A program made the position numbers and the translations under genes. The notes under the pieces are model-generated. The model had not been told where the DNA came from and ran no database searches. It saw nothing but the letters and a program-made list of their open reading frames with translations. From Parabacteroides sp900760525 (GTDB lineage: Bacteria; Bacteroidota; Bacteroidia; Bacteroidales; Tannerellaceae): 64,000 nt of DNA. Positions 34,462-42,716 of this stretch are shown in pieces (within the stretch, counting starts at the first letter, position 1; every line of letters starts with the position of its first letter). Where the stretch lies: assembly GCF_049860805.1 (NCBI RefSeq), contig NZ_CP187555.1, positions 4,092,001 to 4,156,000 on the forward strand, read 5' to 3'.

Positions 34462-37272
34462 ATGAAGCAGGTGAACATATTGTTATTTTGGGCCTCGATA
34501 AGCCTTGTATTATTTCTTTCCTGTAAAGGCGCTTCGTCAGAACTGTCCTTGGCAGGCGAGTGGCAATTCGCTCTGGACCCGGAGGATGCCGGGGTAGGGC
34601 AGCAGTGGCAGAACAAAGAGCTGGGCGACGTCGTCCGTCTGCCTGGTTCGTTGCAGGAACAGGGCAAAGGTGAAGATGTCAGCCTGGACACCCGCTGGAC
34701 GGGGCAGGTTGTCGACAGTTCCTGGTATAGCGCACCCGAATATGCAGCATACCGGCAGCCGGGCAATATCAAAGTCCCCTTCTGGCTGAATCCGGACAAG
34801 CACTATGTCGGTGTTGCCTGGTATCAGAAGAAAGTGAACGTACCCGCCGGTTGGGAGGATCGTCCGGTTGTCCTCAGCCTCGAACGGACGCATTGGGCGA
34901 CTACCCTCTACGTCGACGGTGAGAAAGCCGGCGAACAGAATTCGTTGCAGACGCCCCACCGCTATGTGCTGGAAGGGCTGACTGCCGGCGAACATACGAT
35001 TACGCTGCGCGTGGACAATCGCCTCTATGTCGATGTCGGCATGAATGCGCACAGCGTCTCCGACCATACGCAGAGCAACTGGAACGGGATCATCGGCGAT
35101 ATCAAGCTCTCGGCAAAGCCGTCTCTCTATATTGGCTCCGTACAGATCTACCCGGATATCAAGACCCGGCAGGCCCGTGTGAAAGTCCGGTTCGAAGGAA
35201 GCGCCGGTCAAGCCTCCTCAACCGTCACGTTGCAAGCCGAAACGTTGGCTGGCAAGCCGGTCGGTGAACCTGTCCAGTCCACTTTCAACGGCACTTCCGG
35301 TCATGTGGAGGCCACCGTCGATCTCGGCGAAGATGCCGCCCTCTGGTCCGAACACACCCCGAACGTCTATAAGATGAAAGTCTCCCTGCAATCCCCCGGT
35401 GGCATCGACGAGGCAAGCTACAACTTCGGCCTCCGCGAGTTCAAGGCGAACGGCACGCGCTTCGAGGTCAACGGGCAGCCTGTCTTCCTCCGCGGTACGC
35501 TGGAATGCTGCATCTTTCCCCTGACCGGCTATCCCGCCATGCACAGCGACTATTGGGCGAAGATCTACCGCACCTGCAAGGCGTACGGCCTGAACCATGT
35601 CCGTTTCCATTCTTGGTGTCCCCCCGAAGCCGCTTTCCACGTGGCTGACAGTATGGGCGTTTACCTGCAGGTGGAATGCGGCGGCTGGGCGGAAGTAGGC
35701 AGCGGTAAGCCGCAAGACCAGTGGTTGAAGGAAGAGAGCGACCGCATCCTCGAAGAATACGGCAATCACCCATCTTTCTGCATGATGGTCTACGGCAATG
35801 AGCCGGGCGGAGCTGATCAGGTACGCTACCTCTCCGGCCTGGTCGACCATTGGAAGAGCAAAGACGGACGCCACGTCTATTCGAGTGCCGCCGGTTGGCC
35901 CTATGTCGAGAACGCCGACTACTGGAATACCCCCGACCCGCGCATTCAGGCTTGGGGCGCCGGCCTCAACAGCATCATCAACCGGGAGGCTCCCCGGACG
36001 GATTACGACTTTGCCGCGAAGCTCCGGCCGGATATGCCGACCGTCAGTCACGAGATCGGGCAGTGGTGCGTCTACCCTAACTTCGACGAGATAAAGAAAT
36101 ATACCGGCGTCCTGAAGGCGAAGAACCTCGAGATCTTCCGGGAGACACTGGCCGCCAAAGGCATGGCGGATATGGGCGCCAAATTTCTCTACGCCTCCGG
36201 CCGCCTGCAGACCCTCTGTTATAAGGCGGATATCGAAGCCGCTCTCCGTACCTCCGGCTTTGCCGGCTTCCAGTTGCTCGACCTCCATGACTTTCCCGGG
36301 CAGGGGACGGCGCTGGTTGGCGTGCTCGACCCCTTCTGGGACGATAAAGGATATGTGACGGGAGAGGAATACAGCACCTTTTGCAACAGCACCGTGCCGC
36401 TCGTCCGCTTCCCGAAGATGGTTTGGCTGAACGACGAAGTGCTGGAGGCTCCCCTCGAGATGGCCCATTTCGGCGAGAAGGCGATCACCCATGCTACGGT
36501 CAACTGGCGCATAACCGCCGCAGACAAGCAGGTGTTGGCCGAAGGCGCCTTCACCCGTGACCTGCCTCTCGGCAACTGCATCCCGGCCGGCAACATCCAT
36601 TGCGACCTTTCCGGTATCAAAGAAGCCTCGCAGCTCACCGTCACCGCTTCGATCGAGGGTACGGATATACAGAACCGGTGGAATATCTGGGTCTATCCAG
36701 CTGTAAAGCAGGCGGTAAGCACTCTTCCGCATATCACGACACGCCTGGACCGGACGGCACAGGAGAAGTTGCAGAACGGCGAGTCCGTCCTCCTGCTCAC
36801 CTACGGCACCGTCCCGCCCGATAAGGGAGGCGACATCGTCACCGGTTTCTCCAGTATCTTCTGGAACACGGCCTGGACCCGAGGGCAGGCACCGCATACC
36901 CTCGGCATCTGCTGTGATGCGGGACATCCGGCACTGGCGGCTTTCCCGAACGACGGGGTGAGCGACTACCAGTGGTGGGACCTGATGAGCCGTTGCGACG
37001 CAATGGTGATAGACGGCATGCCGGAAGACTTCCGCCCGATCGTCTATATCGTCGACGACTGGTTCACGAACCGCAAGCTCGGAATGCTCTACGAAGCCCG
37101 TGTCGGTAAAGGCAAACTGCTCGTGTGCGGTGCAGATCTGCAGAATGACCTCGCTACCCGCCCGGCAGCGGCACAGTTTCGCCAGAGCCTCCTCGAATAT
37201 ATGGCTTCGCTGGATTTCAACCCCTCGCAGGAACTGAAAGTGGAAGACATCGTACACGCTGATTTAAGATGA
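34462..37272 (+). CDS. GH2 family glycosidase, paralog A (lipoprotein)
   Basis: A 936-residue exported GH2 enzyme with a lipobox-like LVLFLSCKG. The order is sugar-binding beta domain (60-220, TQSNWNGIIGDI), immunoglobulin-like domain, TIM barrel (about 330-640), then a C-terminal extension of about 280 residues. The catalytic acid is Glu447 in VYGNEPGG and the nucleophile Glu531 in SHEIGQW. Shared signatures with the GH2 genes at 37309 and 46581 are LRGTLECCIFPLTGYPAM, VRFHSWCPPEAAF and DLHDFPGQGTALVG. These are unlike typical LacZ, so the substrate (beta-galactoside, beta-glucuronide or another) is open. It follows the DUF5107 gene in the same operon. Confidence 0.92.
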   Translation: MKQVNILLFWASISLVLFLSCKGASSELSLAGEWQFALDPEDAGVGQQWQNKELGDVVRLPGSLQEQGKGEDVSLDTRWTGQVVDSSWYSAPEYAAYRQPGNIKVPFWLNPDKHYVGVAWYQKKVNVPAGWEDRPVVLSLERTHWATTLYVDGEKAGEQNSLQTPHRYVLEGLTAGEHTITLRVDNRLYVDVGMNAHSVSDHTQSNWNGIIGDIKLSAKPSLYIGSVQIYPDIKTRQARVKVRFEGSAGQASSTVTLQAETLAGKPVGEPVQSTFNGTSGHVEATVDLGEDAALWSEHTPNVYKMKVSLQSPGGIDEASYNFGLREFKANGTRFEVNGQPVFLRGTLECCIFPLTGYPAMHSDYWAKIYRTCKAYGLNHVRFHSWCPPEAAFHVADSMGVYLQVECGGWAEVGSGKPQDQWLKEESDRILEEYGNHPSFCMMVYGNEPGGADQVRYLSGLVDHWKSKDGRHVYSSAAGWPYVENADYWNTPDPRIQAWGAGLNSIINREAPRTDYDFAAKLRPDMPTVSHEIGQWCVYPNFDEIKKYTGVLKAKNLEIFRETLAAKGMADMGAKFLYASGRLQTLCYKADIEAALRTSGFAGFQLLDLHDFPGQGTALVGVLDPFWDDKGYVTGEEYSTFCNSTVPLVRFPKMVWLNDEVLEAPLEMAHFGEKAITHATVNWRITAADKQVLAEGAFTRDLPLGNCIPAGNIHCDLSGIKEASQLTVTASIEGTDIQNRWNIWVYPAVKQAVSTLPHITTRLDRTAQEKLQNGESVLLLTYGTVPPDKGGDIVTGFSSIFWNTAWTRGQAPHTLGICCDAGHPALAAFPNDGVSDYQWWDLMSRCDAMVIDGMPEDFRPIVYIVDDWFTNRKLGMLYEARVGKGKLLVCGADLQNDLATRPAAAQFRQSLLEYMASLDFNPSQELKVEDIVHADLR

Positions 37273-37308
37273 TAATAGTACACACCAAATAAAGAAGATA
37301 AAGTACAC

Positions 37309-40068
37309 ATGAAAAGAATCTCTATGTTAATGATCGCCCTGTTCGCCTGCATGATCGTGCAGGCCGGACAGCCCGACCGCCTGGACCTCTCCGGCTTGTG
37401 GCGCTTCCAACTCGACCCGATGGGGTTCGGCAAGACACCCGGTTCGGAACTCTACCTCAGCAAGTTGACGGAAACCATCATGCTCCCCGGCTCGACCGAC
37501 GAAGGGGGCAAGGGAGTGCAGAATGTCGTCGCCCATGTCGACCGCCTCAGCCGCAAGTTCGAATACTGCGGGCAGGCGTGGTACCAGCGCGAAGTCGTGA
37601 TACCGGAAGCATGGCAAGGGAAAGAGGTTATCCTTTCGCTCGAACGTTGCCACTGGGAGACGGCTGTCTTTGTGGACGGCAAACCCGTCGCAACCGACGA
37701 ACGCCTCTCCACCCCGAACCGTTTCAACCTCACCAAGCAGTTGACACCCGGTCTGCACACGCTGACGCTCTGTGTCGACAACCGCCTGAAATACCCGATG
37801 GACCAGTGGGCGCACGGCACGACCGAATACACGCAGACCAACTGGAACGGCGTTGTAGGCCGTATGGAGCTTATCGCCAAGCCGTCTTGCCACATCGCTA
37901 AGATGGACATCTATCCCGACACGGATGCGAAGAAGGTGAAAGTGCGCCTTGCCTTCCACACCGCCGGCAATCCGGCAAAGGGAGAGCTGGCGTTCAGCAT
38001 CCGCAAGAAGGGTGGGAAAGAAGTATGCCGCGTTGCCGTCCCTGTCACCCTCACTGGTAAGGAGGACAAGATCGAACAGGAGCTTGTCTTAGGCAAGGAG
38101 ATGAAACTCTGGGACGAGTTCTCGCCCGCCCTCTACGACCTGACCGCCACTCTCGCGACGGAAGCCGGCGAAGACACACGCTCGTCTGTCTTCGGTATGC
38201 GCCACGTGGAACAAGGCAAGCATCACATCCGTGTGAACGGCCGCAACGTCCACCTGCGCGGGGTCCTTGATTGCTGCGTCTTCCCGCTCACCGGCTATCC
38301 GGCTACGGATGTGGAAGAGTGGACACGCATCTTCAATACGGTTAAAGACTACGGGATGAACCACGTCCGCTTCCATTCCTGGTGTCCCCCGGAGGCCGCT
38401 TTCGATGCTGCCGACGAACTGGGGCTTTACCTCCAGGTCGAACTCCCGATGTGGATCAAGGATGTCGGGCAGTATCCCGCTCGCCGCGATTTCTTCGAGA
38501 AGGAGATGTATGCCATTTTAGATGAATACGGCAACCATCCCTCCTTCATCCTCTACTGCAACGGCAACGAGAACGAAGGCGACTTTGCTGTCCTCGAAGA
38601 CCTCATCGGGAAGGGTCGGGCCTACGACCCGCGCCACCTCTATTCCGCTTCCACAGCCCGCACGCATGTGAAATCTGACCAGTTCTATGCCTCTCATGTC
38701 GCCGCCAACGCGGGTGATACGGACAGGAAGTGGATCACTGTCTACGAGGGCAAGCCCTCGACCGACTGGGATCGCAGCGAAGAGTCGGCTATCGACGTAC
38801 CGGTCATTGCACACGAGACGGGACAGCGCTGCATGTACCCCGACTTCAAAGAGATAAAGAAATACACCGGCGTTCTCGAACCCCGTAACTTCAAAGTCTA
38901 CCAGGACCGCCTCGCCCGCAACGGCATGCTGCACCAGGCGGAAGACTTCTTTCGGGCGACAGGCGCGCATACCGTCCTCCAGTATAAGGAGGTGAATGAA
39001 GCTCTCTTGCGCACCTCTACCTCCGGCGGTTTCCAGTTGCTCGGCCTTTCGGACTTCCCCGGACAGGGATGCGCATTTGTCGGTCTCCTCGATGCTTTCT
39101 GGGAAAGCAAAGGACTGGTGACGCCGGAGAAATACCGCGAGTCATGTGCCCCGGTCGTCCTCCTGGCACGCCTGCCGAAACGCACTTATACGAATGCGGA
39201 AATCTTTACCGCCAAGATGGGTATCTACCAGTATGGTCCCGAAGCGATCCGCAAAGGCCAGCTCGCCTGGCAGCTTGTTGGTGAGAACGGCGATGTGGTC
39301 GCAAGCGGCAAGATAAGTCACCGGGAGATCGCAATCAGCACGGTCGACTCGCTCGGCGCCGTCAGCATCCCGTTGAATAAGATCGCTGCCTCCGGCAAAT
39401 ACACGCTGAAGGCAAGCATCGCCGGAGGCATCCGCAACGAGTGGAACATCTGGGTCTACCCCGCCGCAGGGCAAGCTGCCTCAGCCGGATACAAATATGT
39501 CCGCCGTTGGACCGAGGCGAAAGAACTGTTACAGAAGGGAGAAAACGTCCTTTTAGTCCCCGACAGTTGTGCCGGCCGTAAGGCGCATTTCGCCAGCCAC
39601 TTCTGGAACCCGATCATGTTCAACTGGAACCCGATGATTGTCGGAACGCGCATCGAGCATACGCACCCCGTCTTCCGCGACTTCCCGACTTCCTACTATG
39701 CCGACTGGCAGTGGTGGGACATCCTCAACTACGCGACAGCGGTGGACCTTACCGATATGCCCGCCCTGACCCCCGTCATCCAGAGCATCGACACCTACGA
39801 GGTGAACCGCAAGCTCGGCATCTCCTTCGAAGCGCGCGTCGGTGGCGGCAAGCTCTTCGTCCTTGCCGTCGACCCGTCGAAGAACATCGGGAACCGGCCG
39901 GCCATGCAACAACTGCTGACCTCGGTCCGTAACTACGTCGCCTCCGATCGCTTCGCCCCGGTCGCCACCTTGCAACCCTACGAACTGGACGCCCTGTTCG
40001 ACTACGGCAAGATCGGCAATGCCACTACACAGTCCGGCGACGCAATCAAGCAACTATTAAATCAATAA
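37309..40068 (+). CDS. GH2 family glycosidase, paralog B
   Basis: The 919-residue exported protein has a signal peptide (MKRISMLMIALFACMIVQAG) and the same domain order as its neighbour. Catalytic residues are Glu421 in CNGNENEG and Glu503 in AHETGQR. The shared core VRFHSWCPPEAAFDAADELG and LLGLSDFPGQGCAFVGLLDA shows recent common descent with paralogs A and C. In the nucleophile segment Thr-Gly replaces Ile-Gly. It is 36 bases after paralog A. Two tandem related enzymes with different surface residues suggest they cut related but distinct linkages in one glycan. Confidence 0.92.
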   Translation: MKRISMLMIALFACMIVQAGQPDRLDLSGLWRFQLDPMGFGKTPGSELYLSKLTETIMLPGSTDEGGKGVQNVVAHVDRLSRKFEYCGQAWYQREVVIPEAWQGKEVILSLERCHWETAVFVDGKPVATDERLSTPNRFNLTKQLTPGLHTLTLCVDNRLKYPMDQWAHGTTEYTQTNWNGVVGRMELIAKPSCHIAKMDIYPDTDAKKVKVRLAFHTAGNPAKGELAFSIRKKGGKEVCRVAVPVTLTGKEDKIEQELVLGKEMKLWDEFSPALYDLTATLATEAGEDTRSSVFGMRHVEQGKHHIRVNGRNVHLRGVLDCCVFPLTGYPATDVEEWTRIFNTVKDYGMNHVRFHSWCPPEAAFDAADELGLYLQVELPMWIKDVGQYPARRDFFEKEMYAILDEYGNHPSFILYCNGNENEGDFAVLEDLIGKGRAYDPRHLYSASTARTHVKSDQFYASHVAANAGDTDRKWITVYEGKPSTDWDRSEESAIDVPVIAHETGQRCMYPDFKEIKKYTGVLEPRNFKVYQDRLARNGMLHQAEDFFRATGAHTVLQYKEVNEALLRTSTSGGFQLLGLSDFPGQGCAFVGLLDAFWESKGLVTPEKYRESCAPVVLLARLPKRTYTNAEIFTAKMGIYQYGPEAIRKGQLAWQLVGENGDVVASGKISHREIAISTVDSLGAVSIPLNKIAASGKYTLKASIAGGIRNEWNIWVYPAAGQAASAGYKYVRRWTEAKELLQKGENVLLVPDSCAGRKAHFASHFWNPIMFNWNPMIVGTRIEHTHPVFRDFPTSYYADWQWWDILNYATAVDLTDMPALTPVIQSIDTYEVNRKLGISFEARVGGGKLFVLAVDPSKNIGNRPAMQQLLTSVRNYVASDRFAPVATLQPYELDALFDYGKIGNATTQSGDAIKQLLNQ

Positions 40069-40072
40069 ACCC

Positions 40073-40097
40073 TATCTTTGCAGAAGATAGAATAACA
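40073..40097 (+). promoter_or_regulatory. Internal -7 box with overlapping 7-bp hairpin before GH95
   Basis: TATCTTTG (40073-40080) matches TAnnTTTG 35 bases before the GH95 ATG. CTATCTT and AAGATAG around TGCAG form a 7-bp dyad over the same box. GH95 may therefore have its own start site in addition to read-through from the operon. Confidence 0.45.
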
Positions 40098-40114
40098 TTG
40101 ATGATTTAATACGC

Positions 40115-42403
40115 ATGAAAAAAGAATGTTTGATAACCTGCATAAGCGTATGCCTACTGGCTGCTTGTAGCGGAAACGAGAATGCGCACCTCGATGTCAC
40201 ACCCTCGGGCAGTGATTTGCAGTTTAAGAACTTGGCGAAGACGTGGGACGAAGGTGTCCCGCTCGGTAATGCCACTGTAGGGGCGCTTGTTTGGCAACGC
40301 GATTCGGCACTCCGCCTTTCGCTGGACCGGACAGACCTTTGGGACTTGCGCCCGTCGGACAGCATTGCTGGACCGGACAACCGTTTCGCCTGGGTGTGCG
40401 AACAGGTACGCAAAGGTGATTACCGGCCGGTGCAGGAGAAGTTCGATGATCCTTACAACGCCTTGCCCGCTCCCTCGAAGATACCGGGGGCGGCTCTGGA
40501 ATTCCCTTTGAAGATGGGTAAGGTCGCGTCGGTGCATCTCTTCCTGAACAATGCCTTGTGTGAAGTTAACTGGGAGAACGGGGCGAAGATGAAGACCTTC
40601 GTGCACGCTACCGAGCCGGTTGGCTGGTTCGTGTTCGAGAACTTGCCCGACACCGTTTCGCCCGTCATCATAGCACCCCGCTACAACGATCCGGATGATC
40701 CTGCGGGTGATAACTCGCACGCCGGCCCCGCCCTGAAACGCCTCGGATATAAACAGGGGACGGTACAAAAGGAAGCCGGCACGACCACTTTCCACCAGGA
40801 AGGGTGGGGAGGCTTTTCATACGATGTGGTCGTCCGTTGGCAGCAGAAAGGCGGTATGCTCTGTGGCGTGTGGAGCCTGACCTCGTCCGCCTCGGAAGAC
40901 CGCGCCGGACAGGAAACGGCGGATGCGATGAAGCGCGGCGTCGAGGCCGACTACCGTTCCCATCTGGACTTCTGGAAAGGCTATTGGGAACAATCGGCTG
41001 TCTGGCTGCCGGATAGCATCTTGCAGAAGCAGTATGACAATGAGATGTACAAGTTCGGTTCCGCTGCCCGCGAGGATTCGTACCCCATCTCCCTGCAAGC
41101 GGTCTGGACGGCCGATAACGGTATGTTGCCGCCCTGGAAAGGCGACTACCATCACGACCTCAACACGCAGTTGAGCTACTGGCCCGCCTACGCCGGCAAC
41201 CACCTGAAGGAAGGGATGGGCTACCTGAACACCTTGTGGAGCCAGCGCGAGGTGTATAAGAAATACACCCGGCAGTATTTCGAGACGGACGGGATGAACG
41301 TGCCCGGAGTCTGTACGCTGACCGGCGAACCGATGGGTGGCTGGGTGCAGTATTCGATGTCGCCGACGGTCGGCGCGTGGCTGGCGCAGCACTTCTACCT
41401 GCACTGGAAATATTCGGCCGACCGTGTCTTCCTCGAAGAGCGTGCCTACCCGTTTGTGAAAGACGTGGCGACCTATCTGGAACAGATCTCCACCGTCGAT
41501 GCCGACGGGGTGCGCAAGCTGCCGCTGAGTTCCAGCCCGGAGATCTTCGACAACTCGATCGACGCCTGGTTCAAGGATATGACGAACTATGACCTCTCCC
41601 TGATGCGCTTCGCTTTCAAAGCCGCCTCCGAGCTGGCTGCCGAACTGGGGCTGCCGGACGAGGCCGCCCGGTGGAAGGCCGATGGCGCGCAACTGCCTGC
41701 ATTCAGCTTAGATGCGGACGGCGCCCTCGCATTTGCCAAAGGCTTCCCTTACAATCAGTCGCACCGTCATTTCTCCCATGCTATGTCTATCCACCCGCTC
41801 GGCCTCGTCGACTGGAGCCAGGGGAAGGAGTCGCAGGAGATCATCAAGGCGACGCTCAAGAAGTTGGAGGACTTCGGCCCCGATTACTGGTGCGGCTATT
41901 CCTACAGCTGGTTCGGGAATATGAAAGCCCGTGCCTTCGATGGCGAAGGGGCTGCCGATGCGCTCCGTACCTTCGCCGAATGCTTCTGCCTCTCCAATAC
42001 GTTCCATGCCAACGGTGACCAGACGAAGAGCGGGAAGTCCCATTTCACCTACCGGCCGTTTACCTTAGAGGGCAATTTTGCCTTTGCCGCCGGCATCCAG
42101 GAGATGTTGCTCCAGAGCCATACGGGGGTGATACGGGTGTTCCCGGCTGTCCCGGCTACCTGGCAGGATGTCTCTTTCGACCACCTGCGTGCGATGGGCG
42201 CTTTTCTCGTCTCGGCTGAAAAGCAGGGCGGTGCGCTCCGGCTGGTCCGCATCTATCCCGAACAGGGCGGAACGCTCCGGCTGGCTATCCCCGACGGATG
42301 CAAGGTCGTTTCCGTATCGGGCCATAAAGGGGAGAAGCAGGAGAAGGACGGCGTCCTGACGCTCGAAACGACGAAAGGTGAGATGGTGACGGTGGAATTC
42401 TAA
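40115..42403 (+). CDS. GH95-like glycosidase lipoprotein (alpha-L-fucosidase / alpha-L-galactosidase family)
   Basis: A 762-residue lipoprotein (lipobox LLAACSGN). The N-terminal beta domain opens with VPLGNATVGALVWQRDS, as in GH95 (PLGNGRLGAMV-like). The (alpha/alpha)6 barrel has NGMLPPWKGDYHHDLNTQLS followed by YWPAYAGNHL, the GH95 region whose asparagines activate water, and NQSHRHFSHAMSIHPLGL. The C-terminal beta domain ends RVFPAVPATWQDVSF. GH95 enzymes invert and remove alpha-1,2-L-fucose or alpha-L-galactose from the non-reducing end. The match is diverged, so the exact sugar is uncertain; a GH29 gene facing it supports fucose or a related 6-deoxy or L-sugar. Confidence 0.78.
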   Translation: MKKECLITCISVCLLAACSGNENAHLDVTPSGSDLQFKNLAKTWDEGVPLGNATVGALVWQRDSALRLSLDRTDLWDLRPSDSIAGPDNRFAWVCEQVRKGDYRPVQEKFDDPYNALPAPSKIPGAALEFPLKMGKVASVHLFLNNALCEVNWENGAKMKTFVHATEPVGWFVFENLPDTVSPVIIAPRYNDPDDPAGDNSHAGPALKRLGYKQGTVQKEAGTTTFHQEGWGGFSYDVVVRWQQKGGMLCGVWSLTSSASEDRAGQETADAMKRGVEADYRSHLDFWKGYWEQSAVWLPDSILQKQYDNEMYKFGSAAREDSYPISLQAVWTADNGMLPPWKGDYHHDLNTQLSYWPAYAGNHLKEGMGYLNTLWSQREVYKKYTRQYFETDGMNVPGVCTLTGEPMGGWVQYSMSPTVGAWLAQHFYLHWKYSADRVFLEERAYPFVKDVATYLEQISTVDADGVRKLPLSSSPEIFDNSIDAWFKDMTNYDLSLMRFAFKAASELAAELGLPDEAARWKADGAQLPAFSLDADGALAFAKGFPYNQSHRHFSHAMSIHPLGLVDWSQGKESQEIIKATLKKLEDFGPDYWCGYSYSWFGNMKARAFDGEGAADALRTFAECFCLSNTFHANGDQTKSGKSHFTYRPFTLEGNFAFAAGIQEMLLQSHTGVIRVFPAVPATWQDVSFDHLRAMGAFLVSAEKQGGALRLVRIYPEQGGTLRLAIPDGCKVVSVSGHKGEKQEKDGVLTLETTKGEMVTVEF

Positions 42404-42470
42404 GTCCGGGTTTTAGCATACGGAAAAGGAGCAGTGTCGAAACAAAATTTAGCTTACTAATAGATATAAT

Positions 42471-42544
42471 TTAGGCACGGATTACACGGAAAACACGGAA
42501 AGAAAATATATTTGTCCGTGTAAGTCCGTGAAATCCGTGCCTAA
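42471..42544. repeat. Long imperfect inverted repeat of CACGGATT type
   Basis: TTAGGCACGGATT at 42471-42483 pairs with AATCCGTGCCTAA at 42532-42544; the stem continues inward through two CACGGA blocks with one mismatch and a small bulge. Variants of this CACGGATTnCACGGA pattern are scattered in intergenic DNA of many bacteria and archaea. Here it sits between the convergent GH95 and GH29 genes and may stop transcription from both. Confidence 0.6.
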
Positions 42545-42671
42545 AAAGATCGTGATAAAGTTGTTTTGACACACCCCCTTTCTGTTTTGAGGGTATGCCG
42601 AAAGCATCTTTGTCATGGCGGACTTGATCTGCCAACTCATCCTATGCGGTTTATCAATGCTTAGTCTGCGG

Positions 42672-42689
42672 TTCCGGTCAAGTCCGGAA
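42672..42689. repeat. TTCCGG dyad element
   Basis: TTCCGG-TCAAGT-CCGGAA-type dyad next to AATGACA, resembling the widespread GTCATTCCGGACTTG palindromic intergenic element. It lies 28 bases beyond the GH29 stop codon on the minus strand. Between 42404 and 42716 no gene is seen. Confidence 0.4.
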
Positions 42690-42716
42690 TGACACAACGA
42701 CTACTGCAGATTGTCT

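Noticed and set aside
35218..37257. 679-codon open frame on the minus strand opposite GH2 paralog A
   Set aside because: It is antisense to a gene with complete GH2 motifs, lacks any recognisable domain and reflects the GC-rich third-position bias of the real gene.
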